Under the pieces are notes generated by a model. The model ran no database searches. It was not told the DNA's origin and worked only from the letters and a program-made list of their open reading frames with translations. Below, one piece after another: positions 6,673 to 13,341 of a stretch of DNA of 18,110 bases. Source of the DNA: Clostridia bacterium (GTDB lineage Bacteria > Bacillota_A > Clostridia > Christensenellales > Aristaeellaceae); NCBI GenBank assembly GCA_017412025.1, contig JAFQOY010000180.1, positions 1 through 18,110 of the forward strand. Direction: 5' to 3'. Numbering within the stretch: the stretch's first letter is position 1; each line of letters begins with the position of its first letter. A program made the position numbers and the translations under genes.

Positions 6673-6690
6673 AAAAACAAATCTGTTTTT
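6673..6690. promoter_or_regulatory. Inverted repeat at the transcription start of the ABC operon (candidate operator)
   Basis: AAAAACA (6673-6679) and TGTTTTT (6684-6690) form a perfect 7-bp inverted repeat with a 4-nt centre, located exactly at the predicted start site. Its size and place suit a TetR-type repressor, and such a gene closes the operon. The AT-rich arms make chance occurrence possible. Confidence 0.4.
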
Positions 6691-6758
6691 ATGTTTTTAC
6701 GCAGGCAGCGTCAAACGGCACGCCGCAGTCCGTCCCCCATGAAATAAGGAGGTTTCCC

Positions 6759-7463
6759 GTGGGCTACATCACATTCGAAAACGTCTGCAAGCATTACCAG
6801 ACAGGCGAAAACATCGTCAAGGCGGTCGACAACGTCAGTTTTGAAATTGAGAAGGGCGAGTTCTGCGTCGTGCTCGGCCCCTCCGGCGCGGGCAAGACGA
6901 CCGTGCTCAACCTGCTTGGCGGCATGGACAAGGCGACCAGCGGCAAAATCACCGTCGGCGGGCATGAAATCACCGGCCTGCGCGGGCCGCAGCTGACGGA
7001 ATACCGCCGCCACGACGTCGGCTTCGTCTTTCAGTTTTACAATCTGATGCCCAATCTCACCGCACTTGAAAATGTTGAGCTGGCGCGGCAGGTATGCAAA
7101 AAGGACGCGCTTGATCCCAGAACCGTCATGCAGCAGGTCGGCCTCGGCGACAGGCTCAACAACTTCCCCGCGCAGCTTTCCGGCGGCGAGCAGCAGCGCG
7201 TGTCCATCGCGCGCGCACTGTGTAAAAATCCCGCTCTGCTGCTGTGCGACGAACCGACCGGCGCGCTCGACTCCAAAACCGGCGTGCAGGTGCTCTCCCT
7301 GCTCACCGACGTATGCCGCACGCACAACGCGACCGTCGTCATCATCACCCACAACGCGACGATCGCTCCGCTGGGCAACCGTGTCATCCGCATCAAGAAC
7401 GGCGGCATCGAATCCGTTGAGCTCAACGAGCATCCCGCCCGGGTGGAGGACATCGCATGGTGA
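6759..7463 (+). CDS. ABC transporter ATP-binding protein (MacB/LolD type)
   Basis: The 234-residue protein is a complete ABC ATPase: Walker A GPSGAGKT at 40-47, Q-loop Gln92 in FVFQFYNL, signature LSGGEQQRVSIARAL starting at 140, Walker B LLLCDEP at 160-166, then TGALDS and the switch His198 in VIITHN. Sequence style and neighbours place it in the MacB/LolD/YknY group that powers FtsX-type permeases. It starts at GTG 6759, with AAGGAGG about 6 nt upstream and the usual N-terminal pattern YITFENVCKHY. It is the first gene of a four-gene operon with a permease, an adaptor and a TetR regulator. It acts at the inner face of the membrane. The exported compound is unknown. Confidence 0.95.
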   Translation: MGYITFENVCKHYQTGENIVKAVDNVSFEIEKGEFCVVLGPSGAGKTTVLNLLGGMDKATSGKITVGGHEITGLRGPQLTEYRRHDVGFVFQFYNLMPNLTALENVELARQVCKKDALDPRTVMQQVGLGDRLNNFPAQLSGGEQQRVSIARALCKNPALLLCDEPTGALDSKTGVQVLSLLTDVCRTHNATVVIITHNATIAPLGNRVIRIKNGGIESVELNEHPARVEDIAW

Positions 7464-7517
7464 CGCTGCCGGCAGCGCGCAGGCGCATTCCTTCCCCTGC
7501 TTCCGGAGGTGATATTC

Positions 7518-9833
7518 ATGCATAGACCGGGCAATACGCTTCAGAAAAAGCTGTTTCGCGATATGCGGCGCTCCGCGATGCAGTTTCTCTCCATCATCGT
7601 GCTGTGCATGATCGGCACATTTGCCTTCTCCGCGCTCGACGGCACGGCCCGCATGATGCGCACGACCGTCGACGTGTACTTTGAAGAAAACAATCTGGCT
7701 GATTTCTGGGTCACGCTGCCCGCCGCAGACCGGCAAAGCCTCGCCGCCATCCGCGAAATTGACGGCGTGAAAAACGTCCGCGCCCGCGCCGTTCAGGATC
7801 TTGAAACCACGCTCCCGGGCGATCAGGTGCAGGTGAGCGTCACCGCATACGACGGCAAGATGGACGTCAACATTCCTCTGCTGCGTGAGGGCGGGCTGCT
7901 CAGCCTGACCGACAGGCGCGGCTGCCTGATTGAAGAGCGTTTTGCCCAGGCGCATGCACTTTCGCTGGGCGACCGCATCACCGTCAAGCTCGCCGGACAG
8001 GAATACACGTTCATCATCCGCGGTATCGTCGTCAGCCCGGAATACATCGTCGTATCCAACGGCGTATCCGCCGATCCGCAGACATACGGCTATATCCTCG
8101 TCAACAGCTGCGCCATAGAAGCGCTGCCGCTGACACAGGCGCTCGTAGAGCTTGAGCCCGGCGCCGATGAGGACGCCGTACAGGCCGCCATCGAGCAGGC
8201 GCTGCCCGACGCGCTGGTTGTCAACCGCGGCGCGCACATGAGCACCTCCCGCGCGACGGGCGATGCAAAGATGTTTGAAAACATGACGCTGATCTTCCCC
8301 GTGCTGGCGTATGCCGTCGCGGGCCTGATCGTCATGACCACTCTCTCGCGCATGATCGACAATCAGCGCATGCAGATGGGCACGCTCAAGGCGCTGGGCT
8401 TTTCCGCCCGGCAGATCCGCAGCCACTATCTGTCCTACGCCATTCTGCCGTCGCTGCTGGGCGGCGTGCTCGGCGCGCTGGTCGGGCATTATACGCTGCC
8501 CTACATGCTCTGGGACGCGCTGCTGGGGCAGAGCGAAATGCCCTATCAGATCCATCCGCCCATTTCCCTGCCCGCATGGGGCATGGTGCTGCTGACGGTT
8601 GTGATGAGCATGGGCATCTGCCTGTTCACCTATCACGCCGCAGCGAAGGAGACGACGGCGGCGCTGCTTCGCCCCAAGCCGCCCAAGGACGGCAAGCGCA
8701 TCCTGCTGGAGCGCATCACGCCGCTGTGGAACCGGCTCTCCTTCAACGGCAAGATGATCGTGCGCAACCTCATGCGCAACAAGCTTCGCACATTCATGTC
8801 CTTTGTCGGCCTGCTGTGCTGCACGGCGCTGATCATCACCTCGCTCGGCCTTCAGGATTCCGTGACCCGGATCACGGAAAACTACTATACGCGGACGCTG
8901 AGCTACGACGTGCGCGCCAACCTCAAGGGTGAAACGGGAACCGCCGAAAGCTACGAGCGCAGGCTCGACGCCGAGGCCGTGGAATGCGTGATGGAGACGT
9001 CTGTTTCCCTTCGGGCAGACGGAGGAACGCGGACCGTCCGCCTGAACATCCTCGGCGACCGGCAGACGATGCAGCGGCTGGGTGAAAACGAGACGCTGGT
9101 CCCGCTTGAAACAGGCAGGCTGGCCGTCAGCTATAAGCTCGCCCGCACGCTGGGCATTTCCGTCGGCGACCCGGTTACGCTCTTCCTGCCCGGGGACGAC
9201 GAGCCGATTCACATCACTGTCGGCCAGATCCTGCACAACAACGTCTCCCACGGCCTTTACATGAACAGAAGCACCTGGGAGGCGCAGCGCAAGGGCGGAT
9301 TCATTCCCACCGGCATCCAGCTTTCAAAACCGTCGGACAGCTGCATCGCGCTGCTTGAGGAGATGGACGAGGTGGACAGCATCGACTACCCGGCTCTGCA
9401 GATCGGCGAGATGCTTGAGATGCTCGATACGCTCTCTTCCGTCTTTGCCATCCTGACCTTTATCGCGCTGGCGCTCGCCTTCGTCATCTGCTACAACATG
9501 GGCATCATGAACTTTGCTGAGCGCGTGCGCGAATATGCCACGCTGAAGGTGCTCGGCTATCATCAGAAGGAAATCCGCGGCCTGATCCTGCGCGAAAACA
9601 CGATCATCGCCCTGCTCGGCGTGCTGGGCGGCGTGTATCCCGGCATCCTGCTCACCGACGTCGTCATGCACGCCTGCGAGCCTGAAACCGCCTTCTATCC
9701 CGGCACGCCGACGCTGCAATCCATCGTCATCGCCTGCGTGATCACCTATTGCTTCTCGCAGATGATTCAGCGTCTGCTCACCCGCAAGGTGCGCACCATC
9801 GATATGGTCGAAGCGCTCAAGTCCGTCGAATAA
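7518..9833 (+). CDS. ABC transporter permease with two FtsX modules
   Basis: The protein of about 771 residues is a tandem FtsX-type permease. Each half has one N-terminal membrane helix (one near residues 20-42, the second starting at RTFMSFVGLLCCTALIITSL), then a large extracytoplasmic domain and three further helices. The FtsX-like cores are seen in NQRMQMGTLKALGFSARQIR and REYATLKVLGYHQKEIR. The C-terminus ends DMVEALKSVE. I start it at ATG 7518 because GGAGG lies 8 nt before it; a GTG at 7509 is in frame but is part of that ribosome binding site. Permeases of this double form act as a single subunit with the ATPase dimer and usually export peptides, lipids or antimicrobials. Substrate here is unknown. 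Confidence 0.92.
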   Translation: MHRPGNTLQKKLFRDMRRSAMQFLSIIVLCMIGTFAFSALDGTARMMRTTVDVYFEENNLADFWVTLPAADRQSLAAIREIDGVKNVRARAVQDLETTLPGDQVQVSVTAYDGKMDVNIPLLREGGLLSLTDRRGCLIEERFAQAHALSLGDRITVKLAGQEYTFIIRGIVVSPEYIVVSNGVSADPQTYGYILVNSCAIEALPLTQALVELEPGADEDAVQAAIEQALPDALVVNRGAHMSTSRATGDAKMFENMTLIFPVLAYAVAGLIVMTTLSRMIDNQRMQMGTLKALGFSARQIRSHYLSYAILPSLLGGVLGALVGHYTLPYMLWDALLGQSEMPYQIHPPISLPAWGMVLLTVVMSMGICLFTYHAAAKETTAALLRPKPPKDGKRILLERITPLWNRLSFNGKMIVRNLMRNKLRTFMSFVGLLCCTALIITSLGLQDSVTRITENYYTRTLSYDVRANLKGETGTAESYERRLDAEAVECVMETSVSLRADGGTRTVRLNILGDRQTMQRLGENETLVPLETGRLAVSYKLARTLGISVGDPVTLFLPGDDEPIHITVGQILHNNVSHGLYMNRSTWEAQRKGGFIPTGIQLSKPSDSCIALLEEMDEVDSIDYPALQIGEMLEMLDTLSSVFAILTFIALALAFVICYNMGIMNFAERVREYATLKVLGYHQKEIRGLILRENTIIALLGVLGGVYPGILLTDVVMHACEPETAFYPGTPTLQSIVIACVITYCFSQMIQRLLTRKVRTIDMVEALKSVE

Positions 9834-9869
9834 CCTCTGCAACGACGCCATACAGAAAGGAACATCGCC

Positions 9870-10910
9870 ATGAAAACCAAACTGTCCGTCATGACCGCCC
9901 TGATGCTGGCGCTGGCATGCTGTGCCTCCTGCGCGCTGGGCGCAACCGCCAATGCGACCGTCGTCGCCGCCGATACCGTCAAGATCACCGCGCCGTTCGC
10001 CGGCACGCTGCTGCCCTTTGACCTCGCCGCAGGCGAAGAGGTCACCGCTGGCGATATGCTCTTTGAGCTCGACGCCACGCCCGTGTACGCGCCCATCGAC
10101 GGCGTGATCAGCGCCGTCTTCGCCGATCCCGGCGACGACGCCTCCGGCCTCGTCTCCCATTACGGCTCCATCGCCGTAATCGAGCCCGAATATCCGCTCT
10201 ACATCGACGCCGACACCGACGACGCCTACGACCACGACGACAACCGCTATCTGCACGTAGGCGAGACGCTCTACCTCAAGTGCGGCTCGGAAAAGGGAAC
10301 CGGCGTGGTTGTCAGCGTAAGCGGCAAAAAATACACGGTCGAAATCCGCAGCGGCAATTTCGACCTGGACGACACCGTTTATTGCTACCGCGAAAGCGCC
10401 ATGCCGTATGACAGCAAGACGGGCGACGGCAAGGTGAAGCGCTATGCCGACGCAGCCGTCACAGCCTCGGGCCGCATCGCCGCCGTGTGCGTCAAGCCGG
10501 GCGACGCCGTCTCTGCCGGCGATCTGCTGTTTGAAACCATCGACGCGCAGAGCGCCCGGGACGCTTCTCCCGTGATCTGCGCGCCTGTCTCCGGCGCCGT
10601 CACGCAGCTGTACGTCTCCTCCGGCGCGCAGGTCTATCGCGGCGCGCTGCTGTGCGAGCTCGCCGATCTGACCGCCCTGGAGCTGAGCGCGGAAATCGAC
10701 GAGCTCGACCTTGGACGCATCCGCGTCGGTGACGCGCTCTCCTTCACGCTCGACGCTTACGGCGAGGAGCCCTTTACCGGCGTGATCACCGAAATCCGCC
10801 CCGTCGGCTCCGCCCGCCAGAATGCGACCTACTTTGACGTGCGCATCACGCTCCCGCAGGGCAGGACGCTGCTGCCGGGCATGAACGCGACGATTCTCCT
10901 CGGCGAATAA
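9870..10910 (+). CDS. HlyD-like extracytoplasmic adaptor with tandem lipoyl-type modules
   Basis: The 346-residue protein has a signal peptide (KTKLSVMTALMLALACC..CALGA, cleavage probably after ALG). Two biotinyl/lipoyl-like modules follow: about 35-105 (APFAGTLLPFDLAAGEEVTA, then APIDGVISAVFADPGDD) and about 195-265 (ASGRIAAVCVKPGDAVSAG, then APVSGAVTQLYVSSG). Between them is a beta-rich, acidic segment with DTDDAYDHDD at 115-124. The end resembles the adaptor beta-barrel (ELSAEIDELDLGRIRVGDAL). I see no long alpha-helical hairpin, the part that normally reaches an outer-membrane channel, which suits a cell without an outer membrane. It probably sits outside the membrane next to the permease encoded 36 nt upstream. 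AAAGGAA precedes the ATG. Confidence 0.8.
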   Translation: MKTKLSVMTALMLALACCASCALGATANATVVAADTVKITAPFAGTLLPFDLAAGEEVTAGDMLFELDATPVYAPIDGVISAVFADPGDDASGLVSHYGSIAVIEPEYPLYIDADTDDAYDHDDNRYLHVGETLYLKCGSEKGTGVVVSVSGKKYTVEIRSGNFDLDDTVYCYRESAMPYDSKTGDGKVKRYADAAVTASGRIAAVCVKPGDAVSAGDLLFETIDAQSARDASPVICAPVSGAVTQLYVSSGAQVYRGALLCELADLTALELSAEIDELDLGRIRVGDALSFTLDAYGEEPFTGVITEIRPVGSARQNATYFDVRITLPQGRTLLPGMNATILLGE

Positions 10911-10938
10911 GCCGCCGACACACAGGGAGGTGTAAATC

Positions 10939-11523
10939 ATGGCACAGCCCTTTTCGCCGGAGCAGCTGTGCGCCATCCGCAGCCGCCTGCTTGAGAGCGC
11001 GCAGCGCCATGCGCTGAGCACCGGCCTCAGAAAGACGTCTCTGGACGCGCTGACTGCGGACGCCGGCATCGCCAAATCCTCGTTCTACAAGTTTTATGAA
11101 AGCAAGGAGCAGCTCTTTCTGGAGATCGCCGGCCAATGGGAAGCGGACATCCTCGCCTGTGCCGCCGGCACGCTGAGCCAAAACGCGGCGTGCAGCAGCA
11201 AGCGGCGTGCGGCGGCGTTCGTTTTCGCCGCATTTGAGCGCATCCATCAGCTGGGCATCGCGCGCTTTCTGCGCGAGGATCTGCCCGTGCTCAGCCAGTT
11301 CATCCCGCAGGACGCGGCGCGTGCGCATGCGCTCAGCTCCGCCCGCAATATCTTCTCGGCCCTCAGGGCCGCAGGCATCGGCTTCACCGCGCCGGATGAA
11401 ACCGTCGTCTCCGTCGTACAGCTGATGTATCTGTCCATCCTCAACATCGGCGACATCGGCGAAAACTTCTTTCCCGCCCTTCGCGAGCTGGTCGAAGGCG
11501 CATGCGATCGGCTGGTCGCATAA
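10939..11523 (+). CDS. TetR/AcrR-family transcriptional regulator
   Basis: The 194-residue protein has the TetR N-terminal DNA-binding domain: LRKTSLDALTADAGIAKSSF forms the helix-turn-helix, followed by YKFYESKEQLFLEI at about 50-63. The C-terminal helical domain is unspecific, as usual for ligand-sensing regions. GGGAGGTG lies upstream of the ATG at a normal distance. It is the last gene of the ABC operon, 28 nt after the adaptor, and most likely represses its own operon, releasing it when a substrate of the pump binds. The palindrome at 6673-6690 is the best candidate operator in the window. The ligand is unknown. Confidence 0.9.
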   Translation: MAQPFSPEQLCAIRSRLLESAQRHALSTGLRKTSLDALTADAGIAKSSFYKFYESKEQLFLEIAGQWEADILACAAGTLSQNAACSSKRRAAAFVFAAFERIHQLGIARFLREDLPVLSQFIPQDAARAHALSSARNIFSALRAAGIGFTAPDETVVSVVQLMYLSILNIGDIGENFFPALRELVEGACDRLVA

Positions 11524-11539
11524 ATCCATACATACAAAA

Positions 11540-11572
11540 AAAGGAACGCGGCATGTTCATCCGCGTTCCTTT
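11540..11572. terminator. Bidirectional terminator between the TetR gene and mgtE
   Basis: AAAGGAACGCGG (11540-11551) pairs with CCGCGTTCCTTT (11561-11572) around a 9-nt loop. It is preceded by A residues and followed by T residues, so it can work for both convergent transcripts (TetR stop at 11523, mgtE stop at 11592). Confidence 0.9.
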
Positions 11573-11591
11573 TGCATATGCAGGATATGTT

Positions 11592-12950
11592 TTACAGATT
11601 CAGCATTGCGCCGGCGATCACAAAGTAGATCAGCAGCGCGCAGCAGTCCACAATCGTCGTGATCATCGGGCTGGCCATCACAGCCGGGTCAAGACCGAGC
11701 TTCTTCGCGCCCATCGGCAGCAGACAGCCCACGGCTGCTGCCAGCACGATGGCACACAGCAGCGTCACGGACACAACGGCAGAAATCATCATGCTCGTGC
11801 CGGAAAAGAGCATCATGCGCGCCATATTGACCGCAGAGAGCGCCGCGCCGGAGACGACCGCCACGCGCAGCTCCTTCCACAGGACGCTGATCCAGTCGGA
11901 CAGATCCACCTCGCCAAGCGCCATATTGCGGATGACGGTAACAGAAGTCTGGCTGCCCGAGTTGCCGGCAGAGCCGGTGAGCATCGGGATGAACGCAGTG
12001 AGCACCACTGCGCCCGCCAGCACGGACTCAAAATGCGTGATGATCGTAGAAGAAATCGTCGCGGAGAGCATCATGATCATCAGCCACGGCAGACGATGCG
12101 CCACAAGGTGCATCACGCCTGCGTCCATGTATTCCTCATCAGAGGGAATAATGGCGGCCATCTTCTTGATGTCCTCGGTGTTCTCCTCCTGAATGACGTC
12201 AACGATGTCGTCGATGGTGATGATACCAACCAGGCGCGCCTCCCTGTCGCACACGGCGATGGAGGTCAGGTCATAGCGGCTGAAATCCTCCGCAACCACT
12301 TCCTGGTCGTCCGTGGTGTTGGCGAAGACGATGTTGGTGTCCATGATATCGCGGATATAGGTGCTCTCCGGCGCAATGAGCAGCTTGCGCAGGGAAACCT
12401 GGCCGACCAGCTTGCGCTGCTCGTCGATGACATAGCAGGTATACACCGTCTCCTTGTCAATGCCCGTGCGGCGGATGTAATCCATCGCCTTGCGCACGGT
12501 AAAGTAATCGCGCAGGTCGACGTACTCGATCGTCATCAGGCTGCCCGCGCTGTTCTCCGGATAATTGAGAAACTGGTTGATGACCTTGCGCGTGTTTTCA
12601 TCCGCATTGGCCAGAACCTTCTTGACGACGTTCGCCGGCATCTCCTCAAGGAAGTCAACCGTATCGTCAAGGAACATGTCCTCCACCAGCGCCTTCAGTT
12701 CGGCGTTGGTCGCGCTCTCCGCAATCAGCTGCTGCTGGTCGCTGTTCATGTAGGAAAACACGTCCGAAGAGATATCCTTGGGCAGCATGCGGAATACCTT
12801 GAGCACACGGGACGTGTCCTCAATCTCCTCCAGCCCTTCCGCGATATCCACCGGCAGGCATTCGTTCGCTTTCTTTTTGAAATCCTGAAGCTTACCCGCA
12901 TCCATCAGCGCAAGAAGCTCCAGAAAGTCCTTTCTGATCTCCTCATCCAT
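11592..12950 (-). CDS. mgtE: Magnesium channel/transporter MgtE
   Basis: The 452-residue protein has the full MgtE layout: a helical N domain (about 1-130), two CBS domains (about 138-260) that sense cytoplasmic magnesium, a connecting helix, and a five-helix membrane domain from about 285. Conserved pore features are PMLTGSAGNSGSQTS at 322-336 and DPAVMASPMITTIVD at 421-435, where the last aspartate matches the ion-selecting residue of the Thermus protein. It allows Mg2+ entry when internal Mg2+ is low. ATG 12950 has GGGAGGG just upstream. The gene stands alone and is preceded by a long leader with a promoter and an intrinsic terminator (13074-13104), so regulation by premature termination is likely. 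Length is normal for the family. Confidence 0.96.
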   Translation of the reverse strand: MDEEIRKDFLELLALMDAGKLQDFKKKANECLPVDIAEGLEEIEDTSRVLKVFRMLPKDISSDVFSYMNSDQQQLIAESATNAELKALVEDMFLDDTVDFLEEMPANVVKKVLANADENTRKVINQFLNYPENSAGSLMTIEYVDLRDYFTVRKAMDYIRRTGIDKETVYTCYVIDEQRKLVGQVSLRKLLIAPESTYIRDIMDTNIVFANTTDDQEVVAEDFSRYDLTSIAVCDREARLVGIITIDDIVDVIQEENTEDIKKMAAIIPSDEEYMDAGVMHLVAHRLPWLMIMMLSATISSTIITHFESVLAGAVVLTAFIPMLTGSAGNSGSQTSVTVIRNMALGEVDLSDWISVLWKELRVAVVSGAALSAVNMARMMLFSGTSMMISAVVSVTLLCAIVLAAAVGCLLPMGAKKLGLDPAVMASPMITTIVDCCALLIYFVIAGAMLNL

Positions 12951-12982
12951 CGGGGTTCCCTCCCATCATTTTCGCTCTGTCT

Positions 12983-13039
12983 GCCGCCATAACGGTATCC
13001 TTCCCCTGCCTGTGCAGGAAAAACCAATACCAAAGCGGC
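12983..13039 (-). promoter_or_regulatory. Nested hairpin in the mgtE leader, after the attenuator
   Basis: Three successive stems nest around one loop: GCCGC/GCGGC (12983-12987, 13035-13039), GGTAT/ATACC (12994-12998, 13027-13031) and CCTGC/GCAGG (13005-13009, 13014-13018). The structure lies between the terminator at 13074-13104 and mgtE. It does not show the conserved segments of the M-box magnesium riboswitch as I know them. A role in control of mgtE is inference. Confidence 0.4.
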
Positions 13040-13073
13040 TGTGAAAATGCTGGCCTCCACCCAAAAACGGCGC

Positions 13074-13104
13074 AAAAAAGCGCACAGCATCAGGCTGCGC
13101 GCTT
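13074..13104 (-). terminator. Intrinsic terminator (attenuator) inside the mgtE leader
   Basis: On the minus strand AAGCGCGCAG (13104-13095) pairs with CTGTGCGCTT (13087-13078), ten positions including one G-U, with a 7-nt loop, followed directly by six T residues. It lies about 125 nt before mgtE and about 160 nt after the leader promoter, so transcripts would stop here unless the hairpin is prevented. The stop codon of the small ORF at 13090-13215 falls in its loop. Confidence 0.75.
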
Positions 13105-13215
13105 GGATGTGATCTCAGAAAAGAATCCCATCAGAGGCTGACGCAGCCGACGGCGCACCATGCGCCATGCGTTCTCGGGGTTTGCCCGCAACGCTACTGG
13201 GATAATCGTCCACGT
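13090..13215 (-). CDS. Candidate small ORF in the mgtE leader (about 41 codons)
   Basis: GGAGG at 13226-13222 marks a translation start. Six nt later an ACG opens a 41-codon frame reading T/M-W-T-I-I-P-V-A-L-R-A-N-P-E-N-A-W-R-M-V and then a basic RRRLRQPLMGFFSEITSKRAA, with codon use like the genome. Its TGA lies in the loop of the terminator at 13074-13104. A GTG 8 nt after GGAGG (13213) opens a competing frame of 32 codons ending at 13115. No ATG fits either frame at that position; an in-frame TTG at 13191 is another possible start for the longer frame. The peptide is not recognised. It may be a leader peptide whose translation decides termination, a small protein in its own right, or a structured RNA that only looks coding. 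The start codon is uncertain. Confidence 0.4.
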   Translation of the reverse strand, partial: TWTIIPVALRANPENAWRMVRRRLRQPLMGFFSEITSKRAA

Positions 13216-13243
13216 CTTTCACCTCCGGAAAGTACTGTATACA

Positions 13244-13265
13244 AACGGTTAACATTCAGACCGTT
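13244..13265. promoter_or_regulatory. 6-bp inverted repeat at the start of the mgtE leader
   Basis: AACGGT (13244-13249) and ACCGTT (13260-13265) face each other across 10 nt, starting at the predicted transcription start. It could be an operator or the first stem of the leader RNA. Confidence 0.3.
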
Positions 13266-13272
13266 CACGTTT

Positions 13273-13301
13273 ACAATACGCCCATTTTTCTCATTTGTCA
13301 A
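13273..13301 (-). promoter_or_regulatory. Promoter of the mgtE leader
   Basis: On the minus strand, TTGACA (13301-13296), a 17-nt spacer and TATTGT (13278-13273) make a good sigma-A promoter. Start is expected near 13266, giving a leader of about 315 nt before mgtE. Just upstream, a CCCTG/CAGGG hairpin (within 13302-13320) without a T-run follows the addA stop at 13342 and may weakly end addA transcription. Confidence 0.7.
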
Positions 13302-13341
13302 CCCCCTGAAACAGGGTTGATCTATCCGAAAGCTTTATACC

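Noticed and set aside
6711..9251. Long minus-strand open frame opposite the ABC operon, and similar ones at 9324-11075, 11502-12992 and 14449-16869
   Set aside because: All are antisense shadows of well-identified genes in GC-rich DNA, with no ribosome binding site or domain support.
12905..13090. Minus-strand frame starting at an ATG that overlaps the small-ORF stop, with a hydrophobic stretch
   Set aside because: It crosses the terminator, has no ribosome binding site of its own and ends inside mgtE in the wrong frame.
12951..13301. M-box or yybP-ykoY riboswitch upstream of mgtE
   Set aside because: A short AGTAGC and several hairpins recall yybP-ykoY, but the conserved core segments of either class could not be lined up by eye. 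A covariance-model search would settle it.
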